From Porphyra umbilicalis (Eukaryota > Rhodophyta > Bangiophyceae > Bangiales > Bangiaceae): DNA of 64,000 bases. Of the stretch, positions 55,301-64,000 are shown in pieces (the stretch's first letter is position 1; the number at the start of each line of letters is the position of its first letter). The stretch lies in contig KV918882.1 of the NCBI GenBank assembly GCA_002049455.2, positions 1 to 64,000 of the forward strand, read 5' to 3'. The position numbers and the translations under genes were made by a program. Under the pieces are notes generated by a model. It was not told the DNA's origin. It made no database searches and worked only from the letters and a program-made list of their open reading frames with translations.

Positions 55301-57065
55301 CCAGGTCTGGCCAGACCTCGACCCCGTCCGCCCATACATCACGGACGGCAAGGCCGACGCAGTCAACGCCGCTCCGGCGGCGAAGGTCGGTGCGGACAGA
55401 GAGACGCTGCGCGCCATGGCCGCCAAGGAGCTCGCCGAGGACGACTGCCGCCACAAGTGGCTGACATCCGAGACCTTTATGCCGGGTATTGAGAACTTTC
55501 TGTGCCCGTGCGGGGTGCTTATTGGTTTCGACTTCCTGGATAGGGCGGAGGCGCCGTCCCACGTGCTTGCGTCGCTCGTGCAGCGCTTTCCCCGTCTCCC
55601 AAAGGTCGTGTATTTCGACACAGCCTGCCAGCTGGCGCGCAACGCGGCGCGCCGGGTGCCCTGGCTCGTGAACGAGTCGGGCCTGGCGTGTAGCCTCGAC
55701 AGGCCGCACAATGTGAAGCACCAGCACAAGTGCTCCCGCATCTTTGACGCCGACGCCTACTTGTCACGCTCTGTGCGTCACAGCACCGCCTGTGCCGAGA
55801 GCCGCCACTCCATCAACAAGGCGTACAAGACGCACCTGGCCCACTTGAGGCAGGACCACCTCATCATCCAGATGCGGCTGTTGGCGGCGACGATCAACCT
55901 CCGCGTCAAGATGCGGCGGGAGCTTGGAAAAGAGACCAATCACAGGCGGATGTGCACCTTCTTTCACTCCTACGTCCAGGACTACTGCGACCGGCCGCGT
56001 TGCACGTGTGCCGCTGGCATGCGGCAGCAAGCTGCTGCCGCTGCTGCTGCCGCCGCAGCTGATAGTGGCGACGACTCCGGCAACAACGGCGGAGACGGTC
56101 CAGGTGGAGGTGGTGAAGAGCAGAATGGACACGCTGCCGCTCTTCACCACCTCAAGGCCACTCCTCTCCACCCCGTCCACGCTGTTGTTGCCAATGCGCT
56201 CCCGACGGTGGTTCTTGAAGCTGTCAAAGCAGCGTCGCAGGAAGCAGGCCTGGCCGCTGGCCATGCGGCTGGCCACGTGTTTGGCAGAGCCGCCGGTCTG
56301 GCGGCTGTGCAAGCCGCTTTTCATCTTTCCAAGGAGGCGGGCGACTCCGACGCCGGCGTGGCAGCCGGCCAGGCCGCCGCACAAGCGGCGGGCCAGTGTG
56401 CCGCTTTCTCCCCCGTGCAAGCGACGGTACAAGCGGCGGTCCAACAGGCCGTTCTGGTCGGCGTGGCAGAGATGGGCCAAGCAAGCGCGCTCGCGGCTGT
56501 GGAAGCCGTCTGCGCCGACCTCGGCGACGCGGCAGGGCTCGCTGCTGCTCGCGCTGTCGATGCCGCTGCTGGTCGACTTGCACCTGCGGCTGATGCAGGT
56601 GCTTCCGCCGCCACAAACGTGGCTGTGACGGAGGACGGCGCCGCCGGCGAAGATGACGTTGGGGGGATGGAGCAGCATCAGGACCAGCGCCTTGTGGATG
56701 CAGCTAATCGGTGGGTGGGACAACGAACGGACGGGCAAGGAGCCGGCGGGCGGGGTGTTGGTCAAGACCCCGACGCTTCCCAGTGCGGTCTCGTCGACGT
56801 CAACGCCAATCAACTCGATGTCGAAGGTCTTGTCTCTGGCCAAGCCGCCGTCCGTGCCGCGCTGCTCGACGCTTTGCAGGGCCTCGGGGTTGTCGTCGTT
56901 GCCCGAGACGACCCGGTCATCACCGAAGAGCTCCCCAAACAAGACAGTGGTCGTGCGCGCGACGCCATCGCCGTGCCCGCCAACATGTTGGGGCACGCGT
57001 CCTCCGACCCAGATGGCGCCATGTATTCTGGTGGGGAGGTCTCGGCGGATGAGGAGGAGTTGTAG
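52398..57065 (+). CDS. KDZ-superfamily (Kyakuja-Dileera-Zisupton-type) transposase
   Basis: 1,555 residues from the first ATG; no interruption. A basic, disordered N-terminus (PAKRARRRRPRG) precedes a SWIM-like zinc finger C227-x-C229 ... C250-x-H252, a second Cys/His cluster (C340, C345, C352-x-H354) and a Cys pair set C461-x2-C464 ... C496-x-C498. The RNase-H-type core shows a first Asp in VVAIDTSF (D632), a second in VVYFDTACQL (D1074), then DRPHNVKHQHKCSRIFDADAY and the Glu in CAESRHSINKAYK (E1134). The DTACQ motif and the downstream H..H..C / E..N pattern are those of KDZ transposases. After residue 1210 an Ala/Gln-rich helical tail and an acidic end follow. All three catalytic residues are present, so it could be active. 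Terminal repeats of the element were not located. Confidence 0.85.
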   Translation: MADAGDGSDEDASADLPVQSPPMLAVRRCAQAVPIILAEDLRAALAFFPQDFRARRPRTDDPPRPAKRARRRRPRGADGAGRAGGASAADGAGGVAGSGDGRRPRQRRRRGARDAGAGAADPNAPVERIDPMGAVDDDVGGGSELSEQEPDVVDNRPEVLALIDVIASRITQALGLALSAEPEPIGSHGTLFRVACVADGAAVVLSEGERGYAVWCARVRGEVLFLCSCGGRGGAESVEMRTSVGLSSTCCHARALQASVVTLSAAAGAATANAFLDRFPKLDNGEGASVTEYTAHFATKTERKRGVFAVQSGGAWAVVVIRPRMGKSRSKKRQQMRAACTQLSCAKDHWWCRHAAAVTEWCTELRATTAAANEMGGNFTDPFRDVHLPEAPAGRSPAPAVPPEAVVDAAFSDEARWRSSRNFLPCSGEVSDCLLWDQLAAAGRETNEPTVFPSVLCEAVCFKCGADYNGLGVKNSGGVLHTLRGRVAVTVRRWTCGCGEPVPYDGASESLFASTSKTIFTRTFMDVMSQMVFTGHSTLSSAASVLCFLLEVTKSLSGASSALARQTVISAVHRYARTLIVPASLFRCAKCKVDGDRPYWAVIADGEVLSILRSQSQPLFRVTEDVRVVAIDTSFVSVLPLASLRAAVRKSLTSERMEAVRLSKTEFSSLRDLASFVADTPAPHGAGVVVANPMTLQWAASLLFFSYFSLGLTDQAPPPAADSEEADGDDGEDRDTGAEPPGGTRDTIGGRAVNVDAAQAAFAAPIAGGIPAAAAGAAVDGADASPGNAFHVAVPMAEAVGTGLPAIEMRERWRTVRRFLSTFLGQPVLGALAGLDRQRIRALAVKMVRAQQVEEWRRFAVAVESVGIVWPFLRLVGMGVDTDPLMTRAIAELMLYACDVDDVWESEWRRRAPPASIDFQSEWRGTSTTKLTAHAAAQPGPPTASRRLGCSSHSLGRADAQAEEVRSGQVWPDLDPVRPYITDGKADAVNAAPAAKVGADRETLRAMAAKELAEDDCRHKWLTSETFMPGIENFLCPCGVLIGFDFLDRAEAPSHVLASLVQRFPRLPKVVYFDTACQLARNAARRVPWLVNESGLACSLDRPHNVKHQHKCSRIFDADAYLSRSVRHSTACAESRHSINKAYKTHLAHLRQDHLIIQMRLLAATINLRVKMRRELGKETNHRRMCTFFHSYVQDYCDRPRCTCAAGMRQQAAAAAAAAAADSGDDSGNNGGDGPGGGGEEQNGHAAALHHLKATPLHPVHAVVANALPTVVLEAVKAASQEAGLAAGHAAGHVFGRAAGLAAVQAAFHLSKEAGDSDAGVAAGQAAAQAAGQCAAFSPVQATVQAAVQQAVLVGVAEMGQASALAAVEAVCADLGDAAGLAAARAVDAAAGRLAPAADAGASAATNVAVTEDGAAGEDDVGGMEQHQDQRLVDAANRWVGQRTDGQGAGGRGVGQDPDASQCGLVDVNANQLDVEGLVSGQAAVRAALLDALQGLGVVVVARDDPVITEELPKQDSGRARDAIAVPANMLGHASSDPDGAMYSGGEVSADEEEL

Positions 57066-57604
57066 TAGGGTGAACATGCTGGCCCTGTTTGTTTGCTCTT
57101 TGTTCACTCGTCTTTGCCTTAAGCTTTACTCTTTCTCCCTGTACTCTCGTGCGCCTGCTGCTTGCGTTTCGGGGCTCGCCGCAGAAGGAAACATACCTGT
57201 TTTTTCTTTTGTCTCTTGTTGTCAATCGATACCACGCAACATGGTTGCTCGTTGCTCGGACGGCCCCTCTCCGATGTCGAGTTGCTTGTACTTTGTGTTA
57301 GACGACACCCCGGTATGACCCCTCCTGCACACATAAAGGCCTTTGTTTGAGAAAAGAAGAAAAGAAAGGCAAGACAGCTCAAAACGCAGTGGACAGTTAC
57401 TGCCACAACACAAGCAAAGACAACGACAAGAAAAAAGAGCAGTGGAGAGAGAAGCGCGGACATGGCCCAGCTGGGCTAGCCGGTAGCCAGAAAACCGTTC
57501 TCCTGTAACAGCAACCCTCGCCGCGGTTGGTGCTCATCACGCGGCTACCACCGCCCAGCCGTCGCCCGCGCCGCCCCCCGCAGCACGGCGCGGCCGGCAG
57601 CAGC
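57066..57604. other. 3' flank of the transposase gene, T-rich then mixed
   Basis: Pyrimidine-rich 57080-57220 as expected for a 3' UTR; no terminal inverted repeat found by eye. Confidence 0.4.
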
Positions 57605-57846
57605 GGGGGCGGCAACCCCCCCCCCCCCCCCCCCCACGCCGGGTACGCCACGCGCGCCACCCCGAGCGCCCTGTGCGCCACCCCCGCCGGCAGTGCGGTC
57701 GTAAAGGCCGACACGGCAACACCGTCGACGACGAGCGACCCTGCCGTCGGTTGCGGGTTGTACAACCCGACGCCCTGCACGGTCGCGTCCACGGCAGTGA
57801 CGACGCCGGCGGTGCCGTCGGCGAGCGTCGCTCGCAGCGGAGCCAC
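57605..57846 (-). pseudogene. Hint-domain C-terminal fragment
   Basis: The minus strand reads VAPLRATLADGTAGVVTAVD, then VGLYNPQPTAGSLVVDG and VSAFTTALPAG. This aligns with VTAVTRVNAAGLYNPQTLHG / IVVDGVRASTFTT of the intact Hint protein at 16171, followed by a similar Ala/Leu tail. No N-terminal Cys or His block is visible before it, and a stop at 57968 closes the frame further upstream. It ends at a run of 16 C (plus strand, about 57618-57633). A relic, or the last exon of a gene whose other part I cannot see. Confidence 0.65.
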
Positions 57847-60053
57847 CTGCCAACGGTCGCGCCGAAAGCCGCTGCATGGCGCCGCGCGCGAAGATGCCGC
57901 AGAAAACTGCGCCGCGGAAGTGGGCAGGGTCAGGGAAGACGCACAGCGACCGCGGCCGCAAGACCCCCTAAGAAATCGCGGGGGCGGCGGCGCCAGCGAT
58001 GGCCGCGGCAGTCACGCAGCCAGCGGCAGCGGCGACGGCCGCGACGGCCATGGCAGCGGCAGCGGCGGCGCTCAAGATTGGCCGACCATAAACCCGCCGC
58101 CCCCCTCCCCCCAGCCGCCCGTGGGCGGCGGTAGCGGTGGCGCCAGCTGCCGCCGTTGTGGTGTCCGTCATGGTGGTGCCAACAGTGGCGGTGGCCACGA
58201 CGGGGGCGGTGCTAGCGATGCTAGCGGCGGCGGGCCGCTGCCGGCTGGCTGGCAGTCGCGGTCGCTGCGCAGGCGGCCACTGGCGGGCCCGAGCGAGCGC
58301 GCGCGCGCGCGATCACACAAACGCGAGGGGGGCCAATGAACGGCCCGTGTGTGGCAGGGAATCACGGTGGCGGCCGCGGCGGGGCCAGCGCGCGCGCGCG
58401 CGCCCGGCCGATCGACGCCCCCCCCCATCAGCTGCCCCGTGGCAGTCAGCAGGAGGCAGCGGGCGGCGGCAGCGACCGTGCCCCGGCGCGCGCGCGCGCA
58501 TTCGGCGCGCGCGCGCGCGCCGAGCACCCCAAAACAACCCCAGGAGGAGCCAGCGAGTAGACCCAGGCCTGGTACAGGCGTACAAATTGCCGGGCCGCCC
58601 CCCACACCCCGAATGAGGACGGCAAATGTGTGGCCCTGAGAGGCGGATTGGGCGGGCGCCGATACAGATGCAGCCGCTGGCAAATGATACCCCCGGGACG
58701 CCCTGCGGGGCACCTACGAGTCAGTTCATGGGGCTTGTCATTGGTGCACGTTTTTCAGGCTCGTACTCGCCCATAAGAAAAAAGATACGCTGCGCTGTCC
58801 GTGACCCTGCGAGAACGTGCCCCTCGTTCTCCCCAGGGTAGTACCGCCGCCGGGCACAGGACTGATGGCGGAGCATCCCGGACGGATAGACTGCCCCTGG
58901 ATCGAACAGCTGTCTCATCATCGGCCCGGATGAAGAACCGGCGGCTCACGGCAGTCGCGCTGCAAAGCAACTACAATAAACATCTAATTGTACTGTGATG
59001 GCCCGCTGTGCACGTGTTTCAATGCTGCGACGCCATTGGATGAGTTTGAGTTCTGCAACGTCGAACTGGGACGTTCCTTTACTCCATGGAGCAATTAACT
59101 TATCATATGATGCAGTATTCAGCATAATGGTTATACATCGGGGGAGCGTCTCTTTTCGATGCTGCCATAGAATGTCGAGCTTCAGCACTGTAATGAGGCC
59201 TTTAGTTCTGCTCCTTCACTCTTCTGACCACGACGTCGTTGGGTCCCTTTCCTCTTTCCCAGTTGTTGTTGTGTCCCTTTGTCTTCTCCAGTTAAAGCGT
59301 CTCCATTGTCGGTCCCCATTTGGTATCTTCATCTTTGTCGTATGATTCTCAGCACAAATAAATTGTCAGCAAGGCAGACAAGCGCAGCACCCGGCGCGCC
59401 GCCACACGCAGGGGGAGGTCGACAGCAGAGGCGATCAGATGCCTCAAGAAAAAAAGAACAGAAGAGTAAACAACCCGGCTGGGGCTCGGGGGGGGGACGG
59501 GGAAGGACGAGGAACACATTGAAGAAAAAACATGCCTGAGTGCAGCGCAACGTGCATGGTGTGCGGAGGGGGGGAAGGGGGGGGGGGAAGGAATGGGCGG
59601 ATGCGGCGCGCGGGGGAAAAGAATGGGGCGGATGTGGCGAGCGCGTCCAAGAGAGAGCACGGTGGTGCGGTGACGACGATGGAGGGGTGCTGTGAAAGGC
59701 CCGACGGAGGGGCGAGATGGCGAGACGACGGAAGAGGGCGGAGACGCGGTGCTGATATGGCCGCAAAGATGCGCGCTGCTGACCATTTCGGGGCTCTTGT
59801 GTGGAGTACAGTGGGGGTTCCAGGTAGGCATCTGTAAACGCTTTTGGAGGAAGCTGTAATCGCTCGCATGTGTAATCCTTCTGGACCAGAGCGATCGTAG
59901 GCCATCGAATGCTGAAACGTGGATACGCGTGATTGGGCGTACAGACGGGATCATCCAATCACATGGCCTAGAGGGTGACCATCAAACAGACCAGGGCCAT
60001 CAATTTCATGCAACGTGGCTGCCTGAGCGTTGAGAACGCGAATGGATCCCTAC
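57847..60053. other. Intergenic DNA with CG microsatellites
   Basis: GC-rich to 58620, including alternating CG tracts; then ordinary, less GC-rich DNA with overlapping frames and no recognised gene. A G run lies at 59578-59588. Confidence 0.45.
58298..58522. repeat. Cluster of alternating CG microsatellites
   Basis: (CG)n tracts at about 58298-58312, 58389-58405, 58486-58500 and 58506-58522, each 7-9 dinucleotides. Such tracts favour Z-DNA. Confidence 0.85.
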
Positions 60054-60146
60054 TAGAAGCTTCGCTAATAACAAACTTGCTCTTTGCGCCAGAGCTGCCG
60101 AGCCGCTCAGTTGCGCCACGCCACTTTTTTATTAGCGAAGCTTCTA
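60054..60146. repeat. Perfect 18-bp inverted repeat, 57-nt loop
   Basis: TAGAAGCTTCGCTAATAA (60054-60071) and its exact reverse complement (60129-60146). No coding between them. Could be ends of a tiny fold-back or a regulatory hairpin. Confidence 0.85.
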
Positions 60147-60539
60147 TGCTGCTGTTGGAACACGTGGCGTTTTACCCCCGGATGGCAAATATTGATTGGC
60201 GCAAAGGGTGGGCCGAATCTTTAAAAGTATTGGCTGTCGGCTAGATCAAGACCGATCATGCTTGCTGACGAGGCAGCGCACGTGGCGCCTGTTGGACGGT
60301 GTGTCCAGCAGCACAGTGGGTCTTACCAACCAGGTTCCCTGGTCGGAGTTTGCATTTAACATACCCCCACCCCCCCTTCACAGTGTGTTTTTTTCCCCGC
60401 AGAAAACCGGGCTTTTTGTCAGGCATGTCGCGCAGATGTGCGCAAGACACGCCTAGTTAAGCCTACTCTTCTGGGTCTGAGCAGTACACGGTCGTTTCGA
60501 AAGCTCCAGAGCGACGTGTTAGAAATCCAGTGGCCCGTA

Positions 60540-60751
60540 GAAAATTGGGTCGCGACCCAATTTTCGGAGGCCTCCGTAGCCTCTGCGAGAGCACCTTCTG
60601 ACGCCAGTGGATCAACAGCTCTCCGAAGATGTGAGTCGTGCAAGCGACGTGTCGCGACCCAATTTTCTGAGACCTATGCATGCCCTGTGAGAGGGCCTGT
60701 TGATCCGAATGGATCAGCAGCGGTCAAAAACGTGATCCGGGGCGGATCACG
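60540..60751. repeat. Palindrome, degenerate tandem repeat and terminal hairpin
   Basis: 60540-60565 is a perfect 26-bp palindrome centred on TCGCGA (half GAAAATTGGGTCG). Its right half TCGCGACCCAATTTTC recurs about 101 bp later (60652), and the following 70 bp is also repeated with changes, ending in GGATCA(A/G)CAGC. A perfect 8-bp stem CGTGATCC/GGATCACG closes the block at 60731-60751. Confidence 0.8.
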
Positions 60752-63700
60752 TCTTGCTCGTGCTTCGTCGATCCTGTTGCCTGCAGGCACTTGCATGACG
60801 CCTTTGTCATCACCGTGCGGTTGCTGTCTTTCTGTGGGGGGACACAATATGGCGGAAGCTGATGAAGGCCAGACGTAAGTTAGGTCTGGGTGTCTTGCGA
60901 GTGCAGTAGGGCGCAATACAGGTGGGGAAGGGGTGGTGTGAGAAGACATCCTCGATAAGTGTCATCATGAGAAAAACGTACTCACCCCTTCCCCCTCCGC
61001 CACGGCCGCACATGTCCACTGAAACGGCCCATGCAACCCCATACCACTTGGCATCGGAGATGCCAAGAAGGTCCGAAGAGGAATCCTCATAGCGACAACT
61101 GTATGTGTCAGTTTGGGGCGCTTGTGCGGAAAAATGGCAGCTACGGGGTGCCTCTAGAGTATTCTGGAGACAGAGTAGCAAAAACGCTGGCGAGAGAGAA
61201 AATAGGCCACGAGCTCTACCTGGTGAGCTTTTCTGCCTATAACGGGCCGGCATGTGGGGAGGAAGTGGTCAAGGCCTATTTTTTCCGGCAGAATCGTGCT
61301 CTGCACACCCTGTTGGAGTGGGCTGGTATAGGGGGAGCTCCCAGTCTTGATTCTCTCGGGAGCCGGCGACTCCCCCTTACGCCTGAGCAGGGGTCAGGTG
61401 GAGCCTGTCCGACGTTCCTTGCTTCTGGCACCAGGTCATTGTCCACGTTGCATTCTGCGCGGGAAAGTGGAAGCCTGATCTGACACTTACCCTTTTGGCC
61501 AATGAGCTGTCCCATTTGAAGCACCAGCCAACCCGGTGCGACAACCCTGTTGAATACCCAGAAGAGCAGGTACACTGGCCCTTAACTAGGCGTGAAGAAG
61601 GGTCTCACCTCGGGCCGCCTAAGAGCAAACCTAGCAATGTCAATGGACTATCCTTAAAATCTCAATTGGGCTTGCGGCGTGGCGGCCCCTCACAGGCGCC
61701 CTATTAAAGGGGCCTGAAATGGGCAATATGTGCAATAGAGTTACTCCTTACCGGGCTACTTTTCTATTGATAGTCCTCCGTGTTGGTGGGCGGTCCGTGG
61801 CCCAATCCCTTGGCGTAACCTGTCCGCGGAGTCTCGGAGCCTCTGAGGTGGCGTGATCCGCGAGATGCGCTGCAAATTGCGGTCGAAAAGCCGACGAAAG
61901 GCAGCACCTTACTTCGTTTGACACGATGCAAACACGAAGCACATGTATGACACAAAGTGAGAGATCGTCGTTAAAAACGTCGATCGAGTGCCACATGGCG
62001 GCGCCACGGACTGCCACGGCACACGGGGAAGGTATTCTCCAAGCCAATGGTACTCTCGCCAGAGAGAAACCGCTGAGAATCACAAAGGAGAGTGAGACGT
62101 ACGCTCCCGCGGCCCACACCACGGAGCATGGGAGCCGCACGTTGGCACTCCTGCGGGAAAAGCCGGAGTCACGAGAACTATGCCGGTTTCCTAAAGTTTG
62201 GGACGCACCACAGGGACCTTCAGGGGACCCAAGTATTCCGGATAATACCGGCATCAGTGACACAGTGACCGGTGTCTGAGACCTCCTCACGCCAAAAAAC
62301 CGGCATACCTGGGCTCTTGAGGACCGCAGAAACGAGGGACTGCGGCAGAGCTATGTCACTCTCATCCGTTCATTTCATGATCGACCGATACGGATAGAGA
62401 GCGTCGTTGCATCCAAACCACAGGCTGGTGCACGGCCCTGGACAGGATCTCAAATTGTACCGATCCCTGAATATTCCAAATTATCATTCCCTAAATACGG
62501 CCAACAACGTAGCGTTTACCTTGAGCATGAGCAATTGGGTCCATACGCGGATCCCGGGTCGGCAACGCGCCAACCCAAGCGAGTGTAAAGATGCAAAGCA
62601 GATGCAAGGCAGAGGCACGTGCCGATGGTCCTGGTCCAACATGGAAGCGGGGGAGAAAAACACCGAGGGGAGCAGAGGGGCAGCGAGAAGCAAGGACGTT
62701 GGGGGACAGGGGGGAAGCAATAAAGGAGAGAGAGAGCGCGCCCTTCAGTTACTCATCCCTCCACCTGCCGTCGCCCGCCGTCCGCGCCGCCACGCCCGTC
62801 CGCCCGCCGTCCCGTTCCGCGCCGTTGGCGCGGTGCACCGTCCGCGCGCTCGGCCGCGTGCGCGCGCGTGCCTCGCCGCCGCCGCCGTGCTTGCATGGCA
62901 AGACCGGGGCGGGCGGTCCCGAGCAGGCTGGGGGCAAGTAGTCGAACCAGTCGACCGACAGCGTGTCGACGGCCCGGGGCTCCATGGTTGCGTGGACGGG
63001 GAGAGAGTTGGCTACAGCAGTGGGGAGGCGAGCGGTGAAAGAATGAGCTCAGGAGGGGGGAGGGTGGTTGTGGGGGAGGCGTGATGGACGGATGGTGTGT
63101 TTTGTTTGGATGGGGCGTCGTGGTTCTCAAGTTAAGGCTGAGCGACCGACGCAGGGGCTGGCCTCGGGGTCACCCTCATGTCCTCGGGGGCACCCCCTTT
63201 TGACGGCCCTTGTTGAGCCCCTCTCCTTGTCCAATGAAATGGGAGGTGGGGAGCAGCAGGCGACGGTGAGCGGCGGTGAGCGGTGGACGACAGTCGATCC
63301 CCAGCGGGTGCCACAAAACCGGAATAGTGAGTCGAGTATGCCGGTTTCTGTTAGGAGATGCCAATTCTTCGCCCGGTTTTTCCCGTAGGGCACAAATGTC
63401 TCAGATGATCGACCGGCATTCGAGTAATCCACCCCAGAACGAGTGTCGTGGGCCTCGAGATCGAGAAAAGGAGGCAGATCCAGGGCAACGAGTCTCGGCC
63501 TGAAATCCCTGTTTGTGGCTCTCTGTGATGCAGCGCTGCCGTACCAGCTGTTGCGTACAGCTCGAGACTGAAGATTGATAAGGACCTGGAAGGGGAGCAG
63601 CACGAAGTGGCGACCGCACAGGCGCCAAGAATCTTCGTGGCCCCCCGCCACACCCCCTCCCGGGCAGGGCCCACCAACCCCCATGCCATGTTGCGACGTT

Positions 63701-64000
63701 CCTAGAATAATCCTCTATCGCCAAGAGCGACGATTTCTGTCGTACTCCTCCGTGTATCAAACAGAGGCCGGGCCCAAATTTCGTTTTATAAACTATCCAG
63801 TGGGCACAAGAGAATCAACAAAAGGTTAATCCGCCAAGAGCAATGTGTAGTCCCTGGCAATGAACCTCGGACACATATGATTCCGTGTTTGACGAGCGCA
63901 CAGGAAAGTAAAAAAGAAAGTTTCGACAGCAATGTGGCACGTCCGGCTGGATTAATTGCGATCGTCTGCAAAGTGGGGCATGTGCTGATTTGCTGTACCG
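60752..64000. other. Intergenic DNA to window end, no gene seen
   Basis: Mostly moderate GC. A GC-rich island at 62750-62990 carries short open frames on both strands, none with a recognisable product. Nothing else supported. Confidence 0.4.

Noticed and set aside
59349-59958. About 200-codon frames on the minus strand
   Set aside because: Overlapping frames of similar length over a pyrimidine-rich tract; no recognisable features.
62407-63084. 225-codon open frame in the small GC island
   Set aside because: Opposite-strand and other-frame open frames of the same kind exist; no domain or promoter evidence.
1-64000. CRISPR arrays, bacterial operons or rRNA genes
   Set aside because: No direct-repeat/spacer pattern, no ribosome-binding-site-spaced gene runs and no rRNA-like sequence; the window is eukaryotic in style.

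Overview
The window reads as nuclear DNA of a very GC-rich, intron-poor microbial eukaryote. Genes are monocistronic, on both strands, often behind a TATA-type box, and only one clear GT-AG intron was found. Most of the rest is repeats, low-complexity GC DNA and mobile-element debris. A secreted Hint (Hog-like) protein, a malectin/germin-like fusion, a TMEM53-type hydrolase and a KDZ-type transposase together suggest an alga. I think a bangiophyte red alga (Porphyra/Pyropia type) is most likely, but this is inferred from style and gene content, not from a marker gene.

Layout. 0-0.6 kb: 3' end of a hemerythrin-like gene, split by a G run. 3-17.5 kb: a family of small secreted proteins (3289, 7226, 10184) with two relics (10950, 17263). 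All five end in the same short C-terminal signature. Among them lie a Hint-domain secreted protein (16171-17097), fold-back elements, and two convergent copies of PH-domain coding sequence (8315, 17720). 17.7-22.3 kb: extreme GC low-complexity DNA that probably belongs to the minus-strand PH gene. 22.3-31.3 kb: a segmental duplication of a gene for a four-helix membrane protein. The intact copy is at 30301-31253. The other is truncated and carries a 1,832-bp terminal-inverted-repeat element, for which the paralogous copy is the empty site. Between the copies lies a frame-disrupted gene (25698-29257) with a 7-residue acidic repeat array and an ADP-ribosyltransferase-like tail. 34.4-40.6 kb: TMEM53-like hydrolase, malectin-germin fusion and an Ala-rich protein. 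42.1-45.5 kb: a second copy of the 8.7-9.4 kb repeat, then a five-copy GC-rich 426-bp satellite. 46.2-57.1 kb: two coding regions joined in frame through one TAG, then a 1,555-residue KDZ-type transposase; this may be one large multi-gene transposon. 57.6-64 kb: a Hint fragment, CG microsatellites, palindromes and otherwise featureless, less GC-rich DNA.

A recurring theme is reading-frame breaks at long G or C runs (234-249, 7446-7458, 36668-36686, 47452-47460, and in the PH gene). Either the assembly miscounts homopolymers or these runs are real hot spots. Proteins described across such runs are interpretations. Coordinates and motifs were read by eye; no database search was possible.
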